NCBI GenBank assembly: GCA_001795385.1
Contig: MGOU01000008.1
Span: 1 to 56,045, forward strand
Reading direction: 5' to 3'
Length of the DNA stretch: 56,045 bases
Source: Clostridiales bacterium GWD2_32_19
GTDB taxonomy: Bacteria > Bacillota > Clostridia > Lachnospirales > UBA12420
The notes beneath the pieces were generated by a model. That model saw only the letters and a program-made list of their open reading frames with translations, was not told where the DNA came from and did not search any database. Positions within the stretch are counted from its first letter, which is position 1. Every line of letters starts with the position of its first letter. Both the position numbers and the translations under genes were made by a program. Positions 33,370 through 42,658 of the stretch are shown piece after piece.

Positions 33370-35217
33370 TTATTTTCTATTGAAATATTTTCGTACACTT
33401 GCGGCAACTTTTTTGTTCATACCATCTACTTTTTCAAGTTCTTCACATGAAGCTTGTTTTATTTTATCTAGTGTTCCAAAATGTTTTATTAATCTTATTC
33501 TTCTTATTCTGCCTATTCCTTCTACCTTATCTAGTTCTGAAGTAAGTTCTGTCTTTGTATATGCTTGTCTAAAGTATTCGATTGTAAACCTATGTACCTC
33601 GTCTTGTATTCTCACAAGCAATTTAAATGGTTCACTATCTTTATCCATAATTACTTCTATATTTTTATAATACAACCCTCTCGTATTGTGATTATCATCC
33701 TTTACTACTCCACAAGCTGGGATGTTAAGTTCAAAATCTTTCAGCACTCGCTCTGCTATATTAAGTTGGCCTTTACCTCCATCAACAAGTATTAATTTTG
33801 GTAATTTATTAAATTTAAATTGCTTTTTATCATCTTTAATTTCCTTAAAATAGTTAGCAAATCGCCTTTGTATCACTTCTCTCATACATGCATAGTCATC
33901 AGGACCAATAACTGACTTAATTTTAAATTTTCTATAATCGCTTGGCTTCTTTAGCCCATTCTCATATACTACCATTGATGCTACATTATATACACCTTGT
34001 ATGTTTGATATATCATAGGCTTCTATTCTATCTAACTTATCATCTATATTCAAAAGTTCACTTAGCTCTTTTAACGCTATTTCACTTTTTTCTTTCTCTT
34101 TTTTAAATTTTTCTCCGAACTGCTCTAATGTTATCTGTGCATTTTTCTTTGCTAGTTGTAGTAATTTATACTTTCTTCCTTTCTGTGGAATTATTATATT
34201 CACCTTATACCCTGCTTTTTGTGTTAAAAATTCTTCCAGTTCAATCTTATCCTCTATTTCTTCCTCTATAATTATTTCATTTGGTATCAAATTTGTTTCT
34301 ACATAATATTGTTTTAAAAATGAATTTTCTATCTCACTTTCTTCGTCTAATTCTGTATTCTTTATAAAATAGTGCTCACGTCCAACTAATTTACCTTCAC
34401 GCATGTAAAATACTTGTGATATCCATTCATCACCTACATTGAAAAACGCAATAATGTCTTGATTATTACCACCCTCATCTTGCATTTTTTGTTTAGATGT
34501 TATGTTTTTAATTTCACTTATGTAATCCCTATATTTAGTAGCGTCTTCAAACTCGAAATTTTTAGAAGCTTCTATCATTCTTAATTGAAGTATCTCAAGC
34601 ACATCTTTCGTTTTACCGTCCAAAAAACTAATTGCTTCCTTTATTATTTTATTATAGTCTTCTTCCGATGTTTTCCCTGCACAAGGAGCATCACAAATTC
34701 CTATGTGATAGTTAAGACATGGTCTATTTTTTTTTGATGTGTCATCAAGTTTAAGCTTACAAGTTCTTACTTTCCATATTTTATATATCACTTCTAACAG
34801 TTTTTTCATGTAATCAACATCTGTATATGGACCGAAGTACTTAGACTTATCTTTTTTATAGCTTCTCGTATAATACACCCTTGGAAATTTTTCATTAAGG
34901 GTGATTTTAATATATGGATAACTTTTATCATCCTTAAGTAGTATATTATACTTTGGTTTGTTCGTTTTTATAAGATTACATTCCAAAATAAGTGCCTCTG
35001 ACTCTGAGTCGGTAACAATGTATTCAAACTCAGAAACATTCGGCACCATTTTTCTTGTTTTTATCGTTTTGCTTTCTATATTTGTAAAATATTGACTTAC
35101 TCTTTTTTTTAAATCTTTTGCTTTTCCTACATAAATTATCTCGTCATTTGAATTTTTCATTATATATACGCCTGGTTTATGTGGCAAAGCTCCTACCTCT
35201 TTTTTTATATCAAACAC
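33370..35217 (-). CDS. uvrC: Excinuclease ABC subunit C
   Basis: About 615 residues; makes both incisions in UvrABC nucleotide-excision repair. The GIY-YIG nuclease is N-terminal (GVYIMKNSNDEIIYVGKAKD), with a Cys-containing segment CLNYHIGICDAPCAGK, the UvrB-binding UVR motif around 200-240, the RNase H-like 5' nuclease (AYDISNIQG, ILVDGGKGQLN, DEVHRF) and C-terminal helix-hairpin-helix pair (VEGIGRIRRIRLIKHFG, VDGMNKKVAASV). The start is either GTG 35226 or GTG 35217; I prefer 35217 because AGGA lies only 1 nt from the former and about 10 from the latter. It starts 16 bp after the zinc-ribbon gene and precedes mltG. Confidence 0.96.
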   Translation of the reverse strand: MFDIKKEVGALPHKPGVYIMKNSNDEIIYVGKAKDLKKRVSQYFTNIESKTIKTRKMVPNVSEFEYIVTDSESEALILECNLIKTNKPKYNILLKDDKSYPYIKITLNEKFPRVYYTRSYKKDKSKYFGPYTDVDYMKKLLEVIYKIWKVRTCKLKLDDTSKKNRPCLNYHIGICDAPCAGKTSEEDYNKIIKEAISFLDGKTKDVLEILQLRMIEASKNFEFEDATKYRDYISEIKNITSKQKMQDEGGNNQDIIAFFNVGDEWISQVFYMREGKLVGREHYFIKNTELDEESEIENSFLKQYYVETNLIPNEIIIEEEIEDKIELEEFLTQKAGYKVNIIIPQKGRKYKLLQLAKKNAQITLEQFGEKFKKEKEKSEIALKELSELLNIDDKLDRIEAYDISNIQGVYNVASMVVYENGLKKPSDYRKFKIKSVIGPDDYACMREVIQRRFANYFKEIKDDKKQFKFNKLPKLILVDGGKGQLNIAERVLKDFELNIPACGVVKDDNHNTRGLYYKNIEVIMDKDSEPFKLLVRIQDEVHRFTIEYFRQAYTKTELTSELDKVEGIGRIRRIRLIKHFGTLDKIKQASCEELEKVDGMNKKVAASVRKYFNRK

Positions 35218-35232
35218 AAGCCCCACATCCTA

Positions 35233-35670
35233 TTATTTACTATCTTTATTGTCACGTTTACCTTCATTTATATATATCCTTGATTTCTTTGCTGAATTTC
35301 CTATTTCTTCTACTCGCGCAACATTCTCACTTGAAGTATTTAACATCTTTTTAGTTTTATTACTTATATCTGTTAGACATTTTGGACAATATCTACCACT
35401 CTTTATCGACTGACCACACTTTTCGCATACCAAAAGACTCGAAAGTCCTTCTACCGATTCAAGTCTATCTTGTTTTAAAAAGTTTACAATATTTCTTACA
35501 GCTACACCCGTTATTTCTGATACTTCATATACAGAACATTTTGGATGGTCATATATATAATCTTTTACCATCTTAAACTCTTCTTCTTCTTTTTCAACAC
35601 ATTCGGGACAATGTATATTACCAGTATAACTAAATACCTTCCCACATTTTCTACAATTTTTTATATCCAT
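35233..35670 (-). CDS. YvyF/TIGR03826-like zinc-ribbon HTH protein
   Basis: 145 residues. N-terminal zinc ribbon (CRKCGKVF ... CPECVEKEEE), then a winged-helix-like module (DYIYDHPKCSVYEVSEITGV), a second CxxC pair (CEKCGQSI ... YCPKCLTD) and a basic, disordered tail. This is the layout of YvyF, the flagellar-operon protein of Bacillus. No flagellar gene is in the window; instead it sits upstream of uvrC and near the type IV pilus genes. CGGAGG precedes the ATG. DNA or RNA binding is likely but not shown. Confidence 0.75.
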   Translation of the reverse strand: MDIKNCRKCGKVFSYTGNIHCPECVEKEEEEFKMVKDYIYDHPKCSVYEVSEITGVAVRNIVNFLKQDRLESVEGLSSLLVCEKCGQSIKSGRYCPKCLTDISNKTKKMLNTSSENVARVEEIGNSAKKSRIYINEGKRDNKDSK

Positions 35671-35762
35671 GTATAAAACCTCCGTTTTTTAAGTTCAAAG
35701 CACAGTATACAAAGTTCATGAGTCATTTGTTATTTATACTTTGTTATTTGTTTTTTTGTCAC

Positions 35763-36503
35763 TTACAGCCCTACCATTATCATAATATATACACCCATTG
35801 CTAAGAATGTACCAAATGGTATGGGAGTCTTTCTGTTTGCTTTTTTAGCTATAATAAGTATTATTGCATAAATGCTTGCAGCAACACTGCTTACTAGCAC
35901 TACATAAGCTATTTGTTGAATACCAAACATCAAACCAACTGGAAAAATAAGTTTTACATCTCCTCCTCCCATTCCTCCACCGCTAAGTGTCATGAGAAGG
36001 AAAAAAACCAAGAATGCTCCAAATGCAGCTATAATACCATCAAATAAAAAACCATAATCATTACCTAATATCGTGAACCAATTTATCCTATATACAATTG
36101 CTATTACTAAAAATATTGCTATTAACCTATTAGGTATTATCTGATGTTCGTAATCTATAACTCCTATCACTATAAATATAGATGTTGTTATCGCAAATAT
36201 ATAAAAATCATTTGATAAGGTATATTTATAAAACAAGCCAATGTATAATAATGCATTTAACATCTCTACTATTGGGTATCTTATACTAACCCTTTCACCA
36301 CATTTTCTGCACTTACCTTTTAACAAAACATAGCTTACAACAGGTATCATGTCATACCATCTAATCTTTTCATTACAGCTTGTACAATGTGAAGAGCCTA
36401 AAATAATCGATTCTTTTCTTGGTATTCTATATATACAAACATTTAAAAAACTTCCTATAGCAAGACCAACTAATATCAATGTTATCATAATTACTGTTGT
36501 CAT
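35763..36503 (-). CDS. Type IV prepilin peptidase (A24)
   Basis: A 246-residue polytopic aspartic peptidase that cleaves and N-methylates type IV prepilins. The N-terminal DiS_P_DiS region has the four zinc-binding Cys (CTSCNEKIRWYD and CRKCGERVSIRYP). The two catalytic Asp lie in GVIDYEHQIIPN and in the GxGD box (GMGGGDVK). About seven membrane helices follow. ATG 36503, after AGGAGG, is preferred over ATG 36539. pilT follows on the same strand upstream; the substrates could include pilin-like proteins elsewhere. Length is normal. Confidence 0.93.
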   Translation of the reverse strand: MTTVIMITLILVGLAIGSFLNVCIYRIPRKESIILGSSHCTSCNEKIRWYDMIPVVSYVLLKGKCRKCGERVSIRYPIVEMLNALLYIGLFYKYTLSNDFYIFAITTSIFIVIGVIDYEHQIIPNRLIAIFLVIAIVYRINWFTILGNDYGFLFDGIIAAFGAFLVFFLLMTLSGGGMGGGDVKLIFPVGLMFGIQQIAYVVLVSSVAASIYAIILIIAKKANRKTPIPFGTFLAMGVYIMIMVGL

Positions 36504-36521
36504 TTTAATTCCTCCTATGTT

Positions 36522-36686
36522 TATTCCCTTTATATTCAATATATTTTATCAGTATTATCTTCCCTCTCCCTGTCATTGCGAGGAACGAAGCAATCTCTAT
36601 TTTGTCTTTTAAAGAACGGGATTGCTTCGTTCCTCGCAATGGCAAATTTGAGGTTTTCATTTTTTCATAAAACTTTTGACACTATC
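36522..36686. mobile_element. Truncated miniature element (copy A)
   Basis: It begins with the internal left segment TTTATATTCAATATATTTT ... and ends with TAAAACTTTTGACACTATC (36668-36686), as in the complete copy at 45618-45818. The first ~36 bp of the left end (with GGTAGTGTCAAA) are missing. Inside it sits a separate inverted repeat of the CATTGCGAGG type (36574-36641). It fills the gap between pilT and the prepilin peptidase gene. Confidence 0.7.
36574..36641. repeat. 22-bp inverted repeat (CATTGCGAGGAACGAAGCAATC)
   Basis: Left arm 36574-36595 and right arm 36620-36641 are exact inverse complements around a 24-nt loop. It is GC-richer than its surroundings. Repeats of this form are widespread in bacterial genomes. 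It could form a terminator-like hairpin in the pilT-prepilin peptidase gap. Confidence 0.8.
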
Positions 36687-36701
36687 GTTTATTGTAATTT
36701 A

Positions 36702-37763
36702 TTAAATTCCTAATCTGTTTTTTACATAGCTTGTATCTTGAGAATATTTCAATACATCTTCTTTTCCTATTAAACCTTTTCCGTATAAATCCATCAACGA
36801 ATCGTCCATAGTTTGCATTCCTTCTTGTGACCTTGTTTGAATTATGCTCTTTATCTGATGTGTGTTACCTTCCCTTATTAAATTATTTGTTGCAGTGTTT
36901 GACACTAGTATCTCTGAAGCTAGTACCCTTCCCTTTTTGTCTTTTCTTTCAATTAATTGTTGTGAGATTATTCCATTGAGTATCATCGATAGTTGAAATC
37001 TAACTTGAGCCTGTTGGTTTGGTGGAAACACGTCCACTATACGTTCAATGGTTTGTGGTGCACTCATGGTATGTAATGTTGAAAGTACCAAATGTCCTGT
37101 TTCCGCTGCTGTTATCGCCGTAGCTATTGTTTCTAAATCTCTCATTTCTCCCACCATTACTACATCGGGATCTTCACGCAATGATGATTTTAGTCCACTT
37201 GCAAAGCTGTCAGTGTCTTTTTCAACTTCTCTCTGATTTATTATACTTTTATTGAATTTGTGTACATATTCTATAGGATCTTCCAGTGTAATTATATGTG
37301 ATTTTCTGTTTTTACTTATATAATCAATCATAGATGCAAGAGTTGTAGACTTCCCTGAACCTGTTGGTCCTGTTACTAAAACAAGTCCTTTTGTCTTTTC
37401 TACAAACTGAAGCACAGAAGCTGGTAGCCCAAGTTCAACTATATTTGGTATTGTTTCTGGTATAAGTCTCATTGCTGCTGCCATTGTACCTCTCTGCTTA
37501 TACACATTTACTCTATATCTGCTTTTTTCTACGGTGTATGCCATATCTACTTCACCATTTTGTTGAAACTTCTCCCTATTAACAATATTCGATTTCAAAA
37601 CAGGCATAATCAATTCTTCCGCTTCTTCCGCTGAAAGTACCTCTGATGATTGATAAACTAAGTCACCATTAATTCTAAAAGCCAATGGATACCCCGTTGC
37701 TATATGCACATCAGATGCTCCTCTATGTTTTGCATCCATTAATATCTCATCTATATCATTCAT
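36702..37763 (-). CDS. pilT: Type IV pilus retraction ATPase PilT
   Basis: A 353-residue hexameric secretion-superfamily ATPase that powers pilus retraction and twitching. The N-terminal PAS-like region (HRGASDVHIATGYPLAFRIN) is followed by Walker A GPTGSGKST near residue 134, Asp box ITLEDPIEYVH, Walker B PDVVMVGEMRD and the His box ETGHLVLSTLHT. The PilT-type C-terminus AIIQTRSQEGMQTMDDSL is present in form (SIIQTRSQEGMQTMDDSL). Length is normal. AAAGGA precedes the ATG. It lies 50 bp downstream of holA. No pilin, PilB or PilQ-like genes are adjacent. Confidence 0.96.
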   Translation of the reverse strand: MNDIDEILMDAKHRGASDVHIATGYPLAFRINGDLVYQSSEVLSAEEAEELIMPVLKSNIVNREKFQQNGEVDMAYTVEKSRYRVNVYKQRGTMAAAMRLIPETIPNIVELGLPASVLQFVEKTKGLVLVTGPTGSGKSTTLASMIDYISKNRKSHIITLEDPIEYVHKFNKSIINQREVEKDTDSFASGLKSSLREDPDVVMVGEMRDLETIATAITAAETGHLVLSTLHTMSAPQTIERIVDVFPPNQQAQVRFQLSMILNGIISQQLIERKDKKGRVLASEILVSNTATNNLIREGNTHQIKSIIQTRSQEGMQTMDDSLMDLYGKGLIGKEDVLKYSQDTSYVKNRLGI

Positions 37764-37814
37764 AAACTCAATCCTTTCTTTTTCAATTGTCAGTGTTATA
37801 ATCTATTGTGATTT

Positions 37815-38819
37815 TTACTTTCTCGCGGTTTCAAGTATAAGAATCTCCACAGCAAGTTTAGCGTCTACAAGTCCCTTTTTAATTGATAAATCTATTTCCA
37901 AGCACCTATTTAGTATGCCTTTTAAATCTTTATTAGTAAACATCTCTGCTTGTTTCTTACATTCTACTATAACAAACTTAGGACTTGTTGTCAACCTGCT
38001 GATTTCATCAGTACTTATATCACTTTCTACCAGCATCTTCGTATCTGATATAAGCATGAATTGCTTTGCAATCATATATAAAATCCTCTGAACTGGTTCC
38101 TGCATATGTATAAGATTTGTATATATTTCCATTGCCTTTGCTATATTTTTGAGTCCAATATACTCAAGTAAATCAAATATTTTTGAGTCTATCGACTCTA
38201 TACACACTTCATCTATATCCTTCATTTTTATATTATCTTCACTTATCTTAAAACTACTAAGTTTTTCTATTTCACTCATTATGTTGTTCATATCAGTACC
38301 AACTTTTCTAAGCATATATGTCGCCGTCTTTATATCAATACTTTTTCCCTTTTCAGTAAATTTCTTCTGTATCCATTTTACTAATATATTCTCCTTCTGA
38401 GTCTCACAATTGACAACCCTGCATAAATTTAAATCTTTAAAGCAATCATTAAAATCACGTTGCCCCTTTTCAAAAGTTTCTTCTTCTATTATTAGGCATG
38501 TCGTGTTCGGGATTTTTTTCATCATTTCCGTTAACTTTCCTGTAAGTGTTTTCATTTTTTTTTCAAACAACCCAACATTTTTAAGATATACAACACGTTT
38601 CTCAGCAAATACTGGTAATGTTTCCATGCTTTCCGATATACGCTCTATATTAGCTGTTTTATCATCAAACACATCATAATTCAAGTCCTTTGTTGCCTTA
38701 TCTAACATAGCTTCAAAAAGCCTCGTAATATAAAAGTTTGCTAAAAATTTTTCTTTTCCATGAAAAAAGTATATGCTTTTTATACTATTACTTTTTATAT
38801 CGTCTAAAACTTCATTCAT
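37815..38819 (-). CDS. holA: DNA polymerase III delta subunit
   Basis: A 334-residue clamp-loader delta subunit that opens the beta clamp. N-terminal IKSIYFFHGKEKFLANFYIT, RVVYLKNVGLFEK, KGQRDFNDCFKDL and the C-terminal collar domain with ILYMIAKQFMLI and LEIDLSIKKGLVDAKLAVEILI. AGGAGG is before the ATG. It follows rplI across a gap filled by a miniature-element copy and precedes pilT. Length is normal. Confidence 0.93.
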   Translation of the reverse strand: MNEVLDDIKSNSIKSIYFFHGKEKFLANFYITRLFEAMLDKATKDLNYDVFDDKTANIERISESMETLPVFAEKRVVYLKNVGLFEKKMKTLTGKLTEMMKKIPNTTCLIIEEETFEKGQRDFNDCFKDLNLCRVVNCETQKENILVKWIQKKFTEKGKSIDIKTATYMLRKVGTDMNNIMSEIEKLSSFKISEDNIKMKDIDEVCIESIDSKIFDLLEYIGLKNIAKAMEIYTNLIHMQEPVQRILYMIAKQFMLISDTKMLVESDISTDEISRLTTSPKFVIVECKKQAEMFTNKDLKGILNRCLEIDLSIKKGLVDAKLAVEILILETARK

Positions 38820-38842
38820 AGGAAAACCTCCTGCTTCAGTGC

Positions 38843-38928
38843 GGTAGTGTCAAATATTCATAGTACTAAATACTACACTATCCCTTTATATTCAATATAT
38901 TTTATCAGTATTATCTTTCCCTGTCATT
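38843..38928. mobile_element. Partial miniature element (copy B, left part)
   Basis: GGTAGTGTCAAATATTCATAG ... TACTACACTATCCC followed by TTTATATTCAATATATTTT: matches the left ~86 bp of the complete copy at 45618-45818. It runs to CCCTGTCATTG and overlaps the last codon and stop of rplI. The right end is absent. Confidence 0.7.
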
Positions 38929-39370
38929 GTCCGTTGACTTCCACCTTCACACTCACCATAACATCAGGGCGTAGTTTTACACTTACAGTATATATTCCTA
39001 TACTTTTTATATGATCTGCTAACTCTATCTTTCTTTTATCAACATCTATACCCGTTTGTTCTTTTATAACTTCTGCTATTTCTTTGGTCGTTACTGATCC
39101 AAATACTCTACCATTTTCCCCTGTTTTAACTATTATCTTAAAAATTTTACTTTTTAAAATTTCCGCTTTATTCTTTGCCTTATCTAATTCTTCTTTTTCT
39201 TTTTTCCTGTCTGCACCTTTCTTTTGCTCTAGTTCACACATATTTGCCTTAGTTGCTTCACTCGCAAGCCCTTGTGGTAGAAGGTAGTTTCTTGCATATC
39301 CATCGCTTGCCTCAATTACATCTCCTAATTTACCTAACTTGTTTACATCTTTTTTAAGTATCAATTTCAT
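38924..39370 (-). CDS. rplI: Ribosomal protein L9
   Basis: 148 residues. N-terminal 23S rRNA-binding motif MKLILKKDVNKLGKLGDVIE and YARNYLLPQGLA, a long central helix, then the C-terminal domain with GRVFGSVTTKEIAE. ATG 39370 follows AAGGAGG at normal spacing; the TTG at 39377 is too close. It starts 5 bp after the gdpP stop, the conserved gdpP-rplI order. The dnaB helicase gene that usually follows rplI is not here. The stop codon lies inside the end of a miniature-element copy. Confidence 0.96.
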   Translation of the reverse strand: MKLILKKDVNKLGKLGDVIEASDGYARNYLLPQGLASEATKANMCELEQKKGADRKKEKEELDKAKNKAEILKSKIFKIIVKTGENGRVFGSVTTKEIAEVIKEQTGIDVDKRKIELADHIKSIGIYTVSVKLRPDVMVSVKVEVNGQ

Positions 39371-39375
39371 TTTTT

Positions 39376-41388
39376 TCAATCCTCCTTATAATATTCATCT
39401 ATATTTTTCTTTAGCTTCTTTCGCGTTTCTTCTACTGTAGCACCTTTTATTTGTGCTCCAGCCGCAGTGAAGTGACCACCTCCACCGAATTTCTCTGCAA
39501 TCAATTCTACATTCATTTCTCCAAATGATCTAGAACTTAGTAGTATTTTATTGCCTTCATGACACAGCACAAACGATGCTTTTACTCCCGTTATATTTAG
39601 AAGTTCATCTGCTAGCTGAGATATAATTAAATAATCATTACCGTCTCTTGCTTCAAGTACAGCTATGGCAAACCGTTCTTTATATATTTCTGTTGTTGCA
39701 ATTGCTTCAGCTCTAGCTTTATAAGAATTAAAATCATTTTGAAATAAGACTTTTACTCTTGTGCTGTCTGCTCCATTTCTTCTTAAAAATGCCGCTGCCT
39801 CAAAGGTTTTTACTCCTGTCTTAAATGTAAAGTTTTTAGTATCCACTATTATCCCTGCAATTAGTGCATCTACCTCAACTTCCTTTAACTCAACTTTATC
39901 AGAAACATATTGAATAAGTTGCGTCACAAGTTCACATGCTGATGATGCATATGCTTCCTGATATGCCAGTGTTGGATTTTCTATAGTAACTCCACTCTTT
40001 ATATGATGGTCTATAACAACAATCTTTTTAGCTACTTCTAGCAACTTAGGAGCATCAACATAAAGAGGATGGTTAACATCTACAACGACCAACAATGTAT
40101 CATCATCAAACTTCTGCAATGCCTCTGATGTTTTTATAAATGTATCCCTTTCATACTCTCCGCAAGTTTCTATTCGCTCAAACAAGGATTCTATAGCCGC
40201 TGTAACTTCATTTAAAACAATATGAGCTTTCTTTCCCAGTAATTCCACAGCCCTGTACATCCCGAGTGCTGCACCTAGTGAGTCCAAATCAGGATTTTTA
40301 TGACCCATAATGATAACCCTGTCAACTGTATTAACAAGTTCCTTAAACGCATATGCCTTTATTCTGGCTCTTGCCTTACCTCCTGTAGCACTTTCAACTT
40401 CTTTTTTGTTTTTTCCTCCAAAAAATTCATACTTTTCATTTTCTTTTATTATTGCCTGATCTCCTCCTCGTCCAATAGCTAAATCCAATGCTTCCTTAGC
40501 GTAGTCCGATGTTCCTATGAGGTTACTTGCACCTACACCTATGCCTATGCTTAGCGTAACTGGCAGCTCATTTCCTATGCTTACTTTTCTTATATCATCG
40601 AGAATATCAAACTTATTTTCCAGCAAATATTCTAATTTAACTTTATGAAAAATAATCATAAATTTATCTCTCTCTATCTTTTTTATTATAGCATCCATAT
40701 TTTGCCCTAATCTTCCTATTTTCCTTTCTATAATACCAATAAGCATAGGACTTTTTACATCTTCTATACTATCTATTATCTCCTGAAAGTTATCTATAAA
40801 CAAATATCCCACAATTATTTTATCGCTTTCATACATGTTATTAATTCTATTATACTCTGTAATATCTAAGAGGTATAAGGCTATGAGATTTTCAACCTCA
40901 TCTCCATCTTCCTCTACCTTAAGTATCTGTTTTTCAAGTCTATACCTTTTATTATTTAGTAAAACTTCCTTAACTATCTCTTGGTTTTCTATGATATCCT
41001 CTACATTAATATCCGGAAATATTGTAGATATATTCTCTTCATGCATCTTTTTATTGTTTAATATACTTCTACATTTATTGTTTACCCATTTTACATCACC
41101 ATGTATATCTATAACCATGTAGGGTATCGGGGCATTTAAATTTGCATCTTTTTTATACTCCGTGATTTCATCTTCATATTTTGACATCAATTTATATATA
41201 TTCTTCTTGAACTTTTCAACAACATACAAATAATAACTATAAAACACTCCTATTATACATATGGAACTAATAGCTATTTGCGGTTGATATAATAACCAAA
41301 TCATATTAATTAGAATTAGTAATAGAAAGAATATATATATTGCTCTCATATACTTATTTACAAACGCTTCAACATTTTTATAATTCAT
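39376..41388 (-). CDS. gdpP: Cyclic-di-AMP phosphodiesterase GdpP
   Basis: A 670-residue membrane-bound enzyme that hydrolyses c-di-AMP to pApA, so it lowers the messenger that shuts potassium uptake. Two N-terminal helices (about 15-55), a PAS domain (about 85-150: YMVIDIHGDVKWVNNKCRSI), a degenerate GGDEF domain (about 180-310) and the DHH domain from about 355 (IMGHKNPDLDSLGAALG, VVVDVNHP, IVVIDHHIKSG) with DHHA1 (FGGGGHFTAAGAQI). The catalytic Asp/His set looks complete. It lies between the DUF2232-like gene and rplI, the usual Firmicute order. The windows' KimA and KtrAB are likely physiological targets. Confidence 0.95.
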   Translation of the reverse strand: MNYKNVEAFVNKYMRAIYIFFLLLILINMIWLLYQPQIAISSICIIGVFYSYYLYVVEKFKKNIYKLMSKYEDEITEYKKDANLNAPIPYMVIDIHGDVKWVNNKCRSILNNKKMHEENISTIFPDINVEDIIENQEIVKEVLLNNKRYRLEKQILKVEEDGDEVENLIALYLLDITEYNRINNMYESDKIIVGYLFIDNFQEIIDSIEDVKSPMLIGIIERKIGRLGQNMDAIIKKIERDKFMIIFHKVKLEYLLENKFDILDDIRKVSIGNELPVTLSIGIGVGASNLIGTSDYAKEALDLAIGRGGDQAIIKENEKYEFFGGKNKKEVESATGGKARARIKAYAFKELVNTVDRVIIMGHKNPDLDSLGAALGMYRAVELLGKKAHIVLNEVTAAIESLFERIETCGEYERDTFIKTSEALQKFDDDTLLVVVDVNHPLYVDAPKLLEVAKKIVVIDHHIKSGVTIENPTLAYQEAYASSACELVTQLIQYVSDKVELKEVEVDALIAGIIVDTKNFTFKTGVKTFEAAAFLRRNGADSTRVKVLFQNDFNSYKARAEAIATTEIYKERFAIAVLEARDGNDYLIISQLADELLNITGVKASFVLCHEGNKILLSSRSFGEMNVELIAEKFGGGGHFTAAGAQIKGATVEETRKKLKKNIDEYYKED

Positions 41389-41389
41389 A

Positions 41390-42100
41390 TTAACTTTTCC
41401 CTACCTTTTTTATGATTTTGACATTAAACAAACTTCCCCATATACCTATCATCCAAAAAATTTGAGGAAATACAAGTATAAAAATTATATTTAATATATT
41501 TAGTATGTTCTTAATCTTTCCTTCAAGGGTCCTTATTATATTACTTGATACTACAAATCCAAAGATAATTAGTACGAATTCCATTATAAGGTTAATATTA
41601 CTTATTGCTTTCATTACAAAGTTATTTTCCCCATCATTCAAAATAAGTCCTATAAATACAACAACTAACGCCACAATTGGGAATACTTTACTCAGTCTTG
41701 TAACCTTTAAAGTGATTTTCCTTTTCTTATTCATATATATATTTATAATTCCTACATGAATAAACGCCAATATTAATATTAAAATAATAAACAAAGCTGG
41801 AAAAAAGTATATCAAAATATATTGGTTTTGATCCAAATATTCTTTTACAGTATAATATCTTTCAGTGATTTCATCCTTTGTGATTTTAAGTTCATCCAAG
41901 TTATTTAAGTTATCCTTGTACTCTAAGTTTAACTCACTGTTTATCACATGAAAGTTACTTTCTACAAAATTTACATAATAATTAAATAAATTAAAATCTT
42001 TAAATACATTTAAAGATAGAAATATTCCATATAATATAAATACATATATCAAAAAAAACTTTCTTACTTCATATTCAACATCAATTAATTTCCTACTCAT
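41390..42100 (-). CDS. DUF2232/YybS-like membrane protein
   Basis: 236 residues with about five hydrophobic helices. One is N-terminal (FFLIYVFILYGIFLSL). An extracytoplasmic loop rich in Asn/Leu/Glu follows, then four helices. The C-terminal half (IIFGFVVSSNIIRTLEGK ... FPQIFWMIGIWGSLFNVK) resembles DUF2232 (YybS). In Bacillus yybS precedes gdpP (yybT) and rplI, the same order as here. It is shorter than typical DUF2232 proteins (about 300). ATG 42100 follows GAGGG. Its stop abuts the gdpP start. Function unknown. Confidence 0.75.
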   Translation of the reverse strand: MSRKLIDVEYEVRKFFLIYVFILYGIFLSLNVFKDFNLFNYYVNFVESNFHVINSELNLEYKDNLNNLDELKITKDEITERYYTVKEYLDQNQYILIYFFPALFIILILILAFIHVGIINIYMNKKRKITLKVTRLSKVFPIVALVVVFIGLILNDGENNFVMKAISNINLIMEFVLIIFGFVVSSNIIRTLEGKIKNILNILNIIFILVFPQIFWMIGIWGSLFNVKIIKKVGKS

Positions 42101-42325
42101 ATTTTCCCTCACATTTCAAAACAAAGTGAATACTTATATCATCTATTTTAACATACTTTTGTTATTTTTTCCATAATAATTATATTTTTTTATTATAACT
42201 ATTTATATTTTTCATAATTTATGTTAAAATAATATAGTAATTAGTGCATAATTATTAGCAATTACATGAAAATAATCCATACATACTAATTAACAATTCC
42301 AATAATTCACATAGGGGGTTTTTAT

Positions 42326-42658
42326 ATGAATTTTAATTTCAATTATAATTTTGATAATAACACAAAAATATGGGATGTTTCCATTTCAGGCGAAATAGAT
42401 ATTTATAATTCAAATGAACTCAGAGAGCACTTAATTAGTCTTGTTGAAAAATCAAAAAATAATATTTATATGAATTTTAAAAATCTTGAATATATAGATA
42501 GTACCGGTTTAGGCGCACTTGTTTCTGTACAAAAAAAAGTGAAGGAATACAATGGATGTATAACCCTCAAAAACTTAAATCCCAATGTCTTTAAAGTATT
42601 TAAGATGACAAGCCTTGACAAAATATTTGTAATTGAAGAAGGTGCATCAAATGAATAA
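42326..42658 (+). CDS. STAS-domain anti-sigma factor antagonist
   Basis: 110 residues forming a single STAS domain. The phosphoacceptor Ser lies in YIDSTGLGALVSVQKKVKEY, the SpoIIAA/RsbV signature. When dephosphorylated such proteins bind a kinase and release its partner sigma factor or target. AGGGGG precedes the ATG. It is the first gene of a four-gene plus-strand cassette and overlaps the next gene by 8 bp, which suggests translational coupling. Confidence 0.93.
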   Translation: MNFNFNYNFDNNTKIWDVSISGEIDIYNSNELREHLISLVEKSKNNIYMNFKNLEYIDSTGLGALVSVQKKVKEYNGCITLKNLNPNVFKVFKMTSLDKIFVIEEGASNE

